Of a stretch of DNA of 64,000 nt, positions 56,653 through 64,000 are shown piece by piece. The notes under the pieces are model-generated. The model ran no database searches and was not told the origin of the DNA. It was given only the letters and a program-made list of their open reading frames with translations. The position numbers and the translations under genes are program-made. The stretch lies in contig CM034108.1 in NCBI GenBank assembly GCA_019914945.1, positions 6,582,001-6,646,000 of the forward strand. The letters are read 5' to 3'. The stretch comes from Typha latifolia (lineage: Eukaryota; Streptophyta; Magnoliopsida; Poales; Typhaceae). Numbering within the stretch: position 1 is the stretch's first letter; each line of letters starts with the position of its first letter.

Positions 56653-57156
56653 GAAGCCTTTGAGGATGTGGTGCTGATTGAGGAGAAGCACCGAGCCATG
56701 AATATTTAATCCAGACTCAGCCAAACCACTAGGGATGAACGACCTCCTCCAAGACTGAGCCCCACGATAATGAGCACCACGGGATTGCTGATATCTTGCT
56801 CTATGAGTACTCGAGAACCGCAACACCTAAGGCCCTATGTGAGTGGCATTGTGAAACGAATGGTGGTTCGAATCTTGATCAACACCTGTTCGACTCACAA
56901 TTTTATTAATGAGAGGTTGCTGGGAAAGACTGGACTCAAATCGGAACCCACAAAAGTGTTCCATGTGACCATTGGGGATGACAACACTTTGAGGAATAGT
57001 GCAGTGTGCGAGTGCGTTGAGTTGAAGATCAAAGGTCAAGTCTTCACTATCGACTTGTATCTGCTGGCCTTGCATGGTGCCGACATCATCTTGGGGATTC
57101 AATGGGTCAAGAACATGGGGCTTGTGATTTTTGACTTCATAGTTGCTGTCCTTTAG
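56653..57156 (+). pseudogene. Element E gag C-terminus and aspartic protease
   Basis: The gag tail (FEDVVLIEEKHRAMN) follows directly after the inserted LTR. From 56770 a protease-like frame: VVRILINTCSTHNFINE, LKSEPTKVFHVTIGDD, LYLLALHGADIILGIQWV. The catalytic Asp-Ser-Gly reads Asn-Thr-Cys, so it is inactive. Confidence 0.83.
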
Positions 57157-57440
57157 GAGGAATAGAAAAAGAGTTTGGTTAGTGGGTGACCAGCTACAAC
57201 CACAAACCATCGTCGCATTGCAACCTTTGATTGGTCCTCCATGTCGCGAAGACCAAGCCTTCTTGATGCAGGTGGCACCAATGGATCCAAAGACACCACC
57301 ACCATAAATGTTGATATGAAGAGCTTGCTGTAGGAATATAGTGACATGTTCGAGGAACCATGGGGGCTGCCGCATCGCTACCCTCATATCTAGAAGGAGG
57401 AGATCATCAAGATGGTAGTGGAAATGCTTGCCCCAACTAA
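57157..57440 (+). pseudogene. Element E RT linker fragment
   Basis: Frame-shifted pieces include EYSDMFEEPWGLPHRYPH and KEEIIKMVVEMLAP, the sequence just before RT in gypsy elements. RT proper is absent. Confidence 0.7.
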
Positions 57441-58138
57441 GTAGGAGTACCTACTCATCACTGGTGTAGATTGACTTTATCAATATACTGATGGCTGTTA
57501 GGGGTGGTGGATTAATTGAATGGTTTGAAAGTGCGAATATGAGGATGACAACCACCTTGCATGGTATGACGGGACTATCTAGGTCAATAAGGGTAGAGAC
57601 GAAAGTGGTGTGCCTGTTTGGCGTCACACCTAAGGTCAATCTAGGCATGGTTATGTGGGTGCATGTGATCAACTTACATCTAGTTGGTTTAGTTGACTTG
57701 GGTACACCATGCTATCCAAGTCCACTTTATAATTCAGAACGGAATGGAGATAGTACGGATGGAACCGATGTGCTTGGATACGAAATTGGGAAGGCGGATC
57801 CAGACCTCATGAGATTCATACAATGGTTAGATTCGTGGCCTCAATTTTGAGCCCAAAGGGATCAAATTCCACTGAACCATACTAAGTGGATGTAGTAGAA
57901 TTGCAACACTCAACCTGGGTGGACCTATCTTGGATCATAACAAATGCTTGGGTACAATGGGTTGACTCAGCTTTGATAGATAATAATTGGAGAAAATTGT
58001 GGTGGACAAACTTAGGCTCGAGAAGGTGGAATCAAGCTATGCTAGACCGTGGCAGATGGATTAGTTCCGCAACTATGGGCGTAGAGAGATGAAGCGTAGT
58101 TGGACCCACCGAGTTGACCTTGTTGGATTCAAGGCTAT
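57441..58138 (+). other. Unrecognised segment of element E
   Basis: Occupies the place of pol between the RT linker and the 3' LTR. The frames 57491-57847 (119 codons) and 57886-58089 are open but resemble no family I know; they contain TGLSRSIRVETKVVCLFG and several tryptophans. Could be a decayed extra frame or captured DNA. Probably not expressed. Confidence 0.4.
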
Positions 58139-58441
58139 GATACAACTCGAGTCAACTCAATCATCTCGAGCTAGTTGGATAGGGGATGAAACCCCTTAGC
58201 TTAACTCAATTTATTGAGTTTGCACTTTAGTCCTTATTCAAGATAGTTTGGGTGAGCTCTTTAAGGTAGCTGGTTGAGTCAAGTGAGGTATCCACCAACT
58301 TGTGGTGCACACGCATTTACTTTTAGTTTTTTAATTCGGGTTCAATCTAAGCAGTCGGACTAGCCAAACTAAGTGTACCATGTCCACCTATAAATACTTA
58401 GGTGCTGACCAAATTTTTATCATCGAATGAATATTGAAACC
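58139..58441 (+). repeat. 3' LTR fragment of element E
   Basis: TGATACAACTCGAG start, with TCATCTCGAG as in the TGATATGATT LTRs; a CCTATAAATACTTAGG TATA block at 58387. Truncated by the LTR at 58442. Confidence 0.6.
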
Positions 58442-61255
58442 TATAATAACCCAAGTAGGGTTAAAAAAAAAGAAAAGAAGAAAAGGTGGCCTCGTGCCCA
58501 CGCAAGCTGCACAGCTTACATGGTGAGGTGGCACACACCCACTGCCGTTGCCGTAGCCAACCACCGGCTGCAGCCAGCTGGCCGTGGCGGGCCCCGATAT
58601 CGCCACCCTTTTCCCTTCCGCCGTCTCTGTCTCTCTCTCTTTCTCTCTCTCTCGGCCACCCTCTCACTCTACTCTCTCTCTCTATTCTCTTTCGCACTCC
58701 TTTCTCTCCTCATTGCCGACACCTTCCCTGGAGCCGCCGCCGCCGGTGAGATCTCTCACTCCCCCTCTCTTTTCTTCTCTCTCTCTCTCTCTCTTTCTTG
58801 CCTTGAGCTCGGGCTTGCTGTAACCGAGCCGTCGGCGAGAGGCCAGCCACTGGCTGGCCAGCAACGGCCGAGCCCCTCCCTGCTAGCCCGGGTCCGATCC
58901 CTCCTCCGTTCTCCTTCTTCTCTTCTATTCTCTTTTTCTTCTTCTTTTCGTTCTTTCTTCTTCTCCTTTCTTCTTCTTCTTTCTTCTTTTTCTTCTTCCT
59001 CAGCTATTCTCCCTTTGCAACAGTGCTAGGCTTGGCCCAGCACTGTAGCAGACAGTGATGAGCCCAGCACTGTAGCAGACAGTGATGAGCCCAGCACTAT
59101 GACAAGGGAATTGCCCCCTTTTAATTTGTTAGATTAATTATATGATTTAGTTTCTAAAATTTAGGTAAATCGATTTATCTAGATGGTAGATTATTTTGAT
59201 AATTTACACTCACTAGTATAAGTATTAGCTAAGTATTTTAGTATAATAATTTATTAATTATAGTTATAAATACTTGGCATATATTTAATATATTTGAATA
59301 TGCAATGTGTTTCTAGCACCTTATTATTATTATATATTATTTTCTATGCAATAAAATGCTGAGCTCAAATAATTATTTTTATATTTATGGATAATGATTA
59401 TTATATGTATGATTAGTAACTAGTTAAGTAAAAGTAGTAATTGCCAAATAATTGAATTATAGTTAGTTATTTTATGTACATATATTTTAATTATAGTATT
59501 GTATATCTGATTCTTTTATGCTTAAAGAGTTTAATTATTATGCCTAATATATAAAATTAGAATAAGGACATATGAATTATATATATATAATGTATATCAA
59601 GTTATTTAATAAAATCAAATAATTTATTATATTTTGCACTAATGAATTCTAAATGGGATAAACACCTAACATCATACTAAAATAATTTCAGATTTCGAAC
59701 CCCCTGTTCAAGACCCCGTGGACTTAGTTATCGAGGCTTGATCGTTGTCGTAGCAACGTGAACGAATGGTTATTTGGTATGTGCAGTGGTGGTGAGTAGT
59801 CTTATCCTATAGACACCTTTCTCAAATTAGGATATATTATACATTATGTACTTACATGTTTTGGCCTCCAGCATGATTATATGACTTTATCTAGAGATGA
59901 TTACAATCGAGCATTTTTTATCATGCATCTAATTAGGCTGATTTTGGATATGAGTATGATGATGATAAATAGGGATGATGAGAGATGATTATTCTGTTAT
60001 AGTGCTATGTCCAGTTAATCTGTAGCACGAGTATGCATGTAATAGATTAGCATGAGTATGCATGTGTTGACTACATGATCAGAGACTATATTGCATTGTT
60101 TTTCTTTTGATTCCTATTCCACCTAAATTCTTATTATGCATTGACTTGTTATTGTACTGGATATATGCATACGATCTATCATTTAAAAGGAAAGCATGAA
60201 ATGTGATTGATAGGATAGTTGATAGAAAGCGTGAGGATACCCGAGTGGGCGCGAGGGTTAGGACGCGCTTGGTGGATGATTGATCGCTCGACATAGTCGC
60301 GATCTTATTGGCCTTACGTCCGAGGTCGTTAGTCTGTGTGCACAGCAGACATTCGAACACATGCCGTTCGCTAGGGCATATGTGGTGAATTATCCTCATG
60401 AAGTTTCTATCAGCTAGAAGGGTGCCCGGTCCGGATGGATGTTGATACCCTTAGCGAATGGCAGGGTATGATTATATTTGAGATACTCCTTGCGGATGGC
60501 AGAGTATGCTCTGAGCCTTCGAGCATGATGTTGAGACCAGGTACCAGGTATTGATTGTGCACAGTGGTCTAGTATGATGATGACATATAGAGATGATATT
60601 GATGACTGAGATATTGAGAACTGCATATTTATTCTCATCTGAATACCTGATTATCAAATGGTTAATTTACATCATATATGATTGCATTTGATATCATAGC
60701 ATGGTCATAGACGGCATGCATCATGTGTCATATTTGAGAGAGAGTTATGATGATACTATGACATGGAGATTTGTTTACTTATTGTCGAGGATTATATACT
60801 TTTATCAGTTATGATATGTTATCTATATTTTAATTATATATTATTGATGTTACATTCATACTCTCATTCATAACATAAGGCTCTTTCTGATTCATATTAT
60901 CCAGTACATGATTTACTCTTTGTTTGGCTTCACTAATTCGGGGTAAGGTATATTCACTAAGCCTTTAGCTCATGACTCTCTTTGTTTTCCTCTTAACAAA
61001 AACCCAAGTGAATAAGTGGAGCTGGATACTCCCTTAGAGATCTTACCAGTGGGTGAAGAGTAGTGCGTAGTTAGTGTTATGCGCTAGATGAGTTATCTTA
61101 TTTGATGTATTAGTGGACATCCTCCAAAGTGTGTCTTTATCCTTATCTTATATTCTAGCAGGTGACTTTGTACTTGTATAATTATGTATATACCACTATT
61201 GTGTATATGTTGTGGTGAAAAGCTCTTGATGATGTGTTGTGGCCTATGTGGGTCC
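58442..61255 (+). mobile_element. CT-rich family LTR, 3'-truncated
   Basis: Starts TATAATAACCC (TG mutated to TA). Co-linear with 25995-29101: (CT)n at 58620-58700 and 58755-58800, CAGCACTGTAGCAG repeats (59037-59095), AT-rich middle, GTCCGAGGTC block (60326), two hairpin units (60448-60520), GTGGCCTATGTGGGT end. Joined at 61256 to a palindrome-array LTR. Confidence 0.8.
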
Positions 61256-61710
61256 TTATATATGATCTCCAAGATAGAGCTAAATCCAAGTCTTATCCGT
61301 ACTCACGAAAGTCCAAGATTTTCAAACTTCGTTGGTGCGTTCGAACGTAGAGCCGGTGCGTTCGAACGTAGAGCCGGTGCGTTCGAACGCGACATCTTAA
61401 ATTCTTTAGGTTGCGTTCGAACGTGTATGTGAATGCAGCTCTCGGTCTGTGTGAACGCAGTACCCGCGTTCGAACGCGTTTGTGAACGCAACTCTCGATC
61501 TGTGTGAATGCAGTACCCGTGTTCAAATGCGTTTGTGAACGCACCGCGTTTGAACGCGTTTGTGAATGCGGTGTGAACTCAATAGCTTTTCTCTAATAAT
61601 CTTGCAATTCTTCAAACCAGAGATTTTCTAGACTTGTATAAAGCTCATATACATGTAAAAATACACTTAGAATATTTTGTACACAATTGCCAATAATTAA
61701 AAATCTAACA
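61256..61710 (-). repeat. Partial copy of the 1-kb probable copia LTR
   Basis: Co-linear with 56083-56617: TATA block, array (61337-61565, perfect palindromes at 61379-61390 and 61466-61477) and the terminal CTAACA. The distal half of the LTR is missing. Confidence 0.85.
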
Positions 61711-62280
61711 AAATATAATTTTTAATCAATAATTTAGCATTTTATAAAGTGAAACATGAATTTAGAGAAACCTATTTTAACAACAAGAAAGATGCTTATT
61801 TTTAACAATTAAGCTAGTATTTTTAATATTTATAAGGGCATTATTATGCACTTATCACCACTAGCGAGTTAGGTGAAGATGTTTAAGCTGCAGCGAGTAT
61901 AGAGAGGAAAAGAAGGCAAGGAATATCAACCTTGGAGAGCTCCCCTTGCAATGATGTGGTGGTGAACCTCTCATTCATCTTCAATGCACTTCGAACCATC
62001 CGGCAAGGTTTCCCATCACATGGCTCACTCCAAGACCTGCCAACGCTTGTTCAAACCTAGGTTGGACGTCTTTTAAGATCAAGGAAGGTTCGTATGAGTG
62101 ACTTATCATGCCTCGTGGTCTTAAATGTGAAATGTACCTTTATGCAAGCGATGAGTCAACTCTGAAGAACTTCCTAGTGAAATATGTGATATGGTTCACC
62201 TTGACCGAGCTATTGTAGAGGACCGGATCACATTGGGCGTGGCACCAAAGGAGTCAAGGGATTTACACTTAGCCCTTTAA
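61711..62280 (+). pseudogene. Gypsy RT fragment in decayed element DNA
   Basis: At 62055-62115 a frame reads TSFKIKEGSYE, a stop and LIMPRGL, matching the TAFKTREGLYEWLVMPFGL region of gypsy RT. The surrounding sequence (61860-62280) is probably more pol but unreadable. Confidence 0.5.
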
Positions 62281-62828
62281 TAGTTATTTATTTGCTTATT
62301 GCTTTTTATTTGCTTATTAGTCATTGTATTTCGTATTAGACATATGGTCCCGCTATTTGCTTATTGGTATTTAGTTGTTATTGATTTTAGTCGGGCTCGA
62401 GCCTAGTCCAATTTTATCGACTAGAGTCCATGGGTAGCTACTTTTAAAGTTTGTGGTGCACACCCGAATTGATCATCTGGGAGAATTGGATTCTTCTCTC
62501 CCTTGTTCGACCTCTTCCTTCTTGTTCACCTTGACCAAACCGTGGCCGACCACTATTGTCATTATTGACTCCCTCCTCATTCGACCAACGCCTTCTGTCC
62601 CAAAGAGACGAGCCCCTTCTCCCCCTTCCCTCTAGTTACCTAACCTAACCTATCAATTAATCAATCTACACTGCACCACCACCCATCTCAGCTCTAGCTT
62701 ACACCGACACCATTTTCATCGATCCTTCCCCCACCAATATCACTGTTGGACACTCATCCAGATTTTACCTATATAGAGTGCGGAATTATGGGGTGGAATA
62801 CCAGAGGTGTAGATTAGAAAGTTTCCAT
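62281..62828 (+). repeat. LTR-like segment related to the element E LTR
   Basis: Shares GTGGTGCACAC and TTTGCTTATT phrases with 58139-58441 and 53233-53686, followed by a pyrimidine-rich CCCTTCCCTCTAG part. No array and no definite ends. Confidence 0.45.
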
Positions 62829-63980
62829 TAACCCCCCCCCGCACGGCACGGCATGTGCACACCCATGCACCCATACGGCACGTGCGGCTCACGTGACAGG
62901 ACGAGTAGGGCACATCACACACAAATACACTCCTATGTACATATAATAATGACATCATCAAATAAAACTTGCTAACATATCCATGCTCACATAATCCATT
63001 ACTAAATAAATCATGCTATTAACTAAATAAACTTTTTAACATATGAATATCCAGGTCCACAATAATATACACTAGACCACTACATATAATCTGGTAGGAC
63101 CCACACAGGCCACGACAAACTATCAAGATACAACTAAAACAACTAATACAAGAGTGCACTATGATTCGACCTATATTATACAATTCATCATCTAATACAA
63201 AGGAGTACAAATATCAAATACTTGTACGACTCAATTTCTATATATATTATCATTTATACTGTCTCGCATCTATAGCTCACCTCATTATCGCTTTAAAATA
63301 TTTTCTCAAAATATCTCAAGTTACTATCACGTACCACATATCTGAGGGGGTTAGAAAAGAAATAAAGAGTGTCATGAGCAAAAGGCTCAGTGGATAGACC
63401 TTATCCCAAACCAGTGATACCAAACAGAGAGTAAATCATGTACTGGATAATATGAATCAGAAAGAAGCATGATGCCATGTATGAGCATGTATATATGTAT
63501 CCTCAATGACATATATATAAATAAAATCGATTCTCATGAATGAGTATATTATATCCTCAACCAAAAATATATCTCATAATAAAATTACAATATATTATCA
63601 CCAAATATAAAAACATATGATGTATAATAATCATGATCCAATGATACTAGTCACATCAATGATGATGCATGATGCATGCCAACCACTAAATAATCGTATA
63701 TGTAAGAGCCAGATATAATCCACATATCTCTCACTTTCACAATCATCTATCTTAACTCTGAATATCATCCATCATGCTGGACTATGGTACCCAGCCTCAA
63801 ACTCGATACACATCATGCCATAAGCTCAGAGCATACCTTGTCATACACTAAGAGTATCTCTGGAGATAAATCATACCCTGCCATACGCTAAGGGTATCTT
63901 AGAAGAAAATAATCATACCCTGTCATACGGTAATAGTACAACCATTAGCCATCACCATACTCTGTCATACGCTAAGAGTA
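62829..63980 (-). mobile_element. CT-rich family LTR, inverted distal part
   Basis: The complement matches the distal third of 25995-29101: GGCCACGACAAAC block (63110), TTTACTCTCTGTTTGG block (63424-63440), CATGATGCATG block, and at least three hairpin units (63838-63980). Interrupted at 63981 by another element. Confidence 0.8.
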
Positions 63981-64000
63981 TGTTAGGTTTTTATTTGTTG
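63981..64000 (+). mobile_element. Start of another copy of the 1-kb probable copia LTR
   Basis: The last 20 bases are identical to the minus-strand start of the LTR at 56617 and interrupt a hairpin-repeat LTR. The rest lies beyond the window. Confidence 0.8.

Larger units (their letters stand above)
53233..58441 (+). mobile_element. Gypsy element E, pol mostly deleted
   Basis: Putative 5' LTR (53233-53686, TGATACAAGACC start), degenerate PBS, gag, protease, RT linker, an unrecognised stretch, then the start of a related LTR at 58139 (TGATACAACTCGAG). The gag is invaded by a TGATAC-family LTR (TSD GAAGC), itself invaded by a solo LTR (TSD GTATT). The 3' LTR is cut at 58442 by a CT-rich LTR. 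Confidence 0.72.

Noticed and set aside
16855..61565. Heat-shock elements or CRISPR-like arrays at the TTCGAA palindromes
   Set aside because: Heat-shock elements need TTC and GAA separated by two bases; here they abut. The sequence is eukaryotic, spacers are themselves repeated, and the arrays lie in LTRs, so CRISPR is excluded.
16855..61565. Pol III B-box or tRNA genes suggested by GTTCGAA
   Set aside because: The B-box consensus GGTTCGANNCC is missed at its outer bases and no A-box or cloverleaf is visible. TFIIIC binding remains a testable but unsupported idea.

Overview
The window is nuclear DNA of a flowering plant with a large, repeat-rich genome. A monocot is likely, because the one receptor-kinase gene has the shortened ectodomain reported for the rice form of SYMRK. 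Two host genes are visible. (1) On the minus strand, ten exons (5371-21181) of a symbiosis receptor-like kinase (SYMRK/NORK type) run from the signal peptide to the activation loop; the remaining 3' exons lie beyond the left edge. (2) On the plus strand, an intact single-exon GRAS transcription factor of the SCR/SCL23 type lies at 48017-49378. Nearly everything else is transposon sequence, much of it nested.

Layout. 1-21181: SYMRK, whose introns hold a Ty1/copia element (84-5132, TSD AAACC), a gypsy element with very unequal LTRs (5674-11041) carrying an hAT-like MITE, LTR, LINE and gypsy relics, and a chromodomain gypsy remnant (16779-18484, TSD GGCTA). 21182-22194: the SYMRK 5' flank with a GC-rich hAT-like element. 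22195-25390: AT-rich sequence and a duplicated hAT transposase tail split by a solo LTR (TSD CATAC). 25380-46296: a deeply nested gypsy cluster. At least three different pol genes are interrupted by solo LTRs and by whole elements; the clearest insertion is 34885-38970 with TSD TCCTC. 46297-49970: the SCL23-like gene and its flanks. 49975-51292: an inverted-repeat-bounded segment enclosing LTR-like DNA. 51800-64000: a gypsy element invaded by an LTR (TSD GAAGC), itself invaded by a 1000-bp solo LTR (TSD GTATT), then further LTRs. Another insertion begins at 63981 and leaves the window.

The most striking non-genic signal is a promoter-proximal module built on the 12-bp palindrome GCGTTCGAACGC. 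It is repeated in several gypsy LTR families and also in an otherwise unrelated, probably copia-type LTR, in the same orientation and just upstream of TATA-like boxes. SYMRK acts at the plasma membrane in root endosymbiosis and SCL23-like proteins act in the nucleus in radial patterning. Nothing here shows a direct functional link between the two genes.

No searches were run. Protein names rest on recognised motifs, exon structures on GT/AG sites with consistent reading phase, and element borders on direct repeats found by eye.
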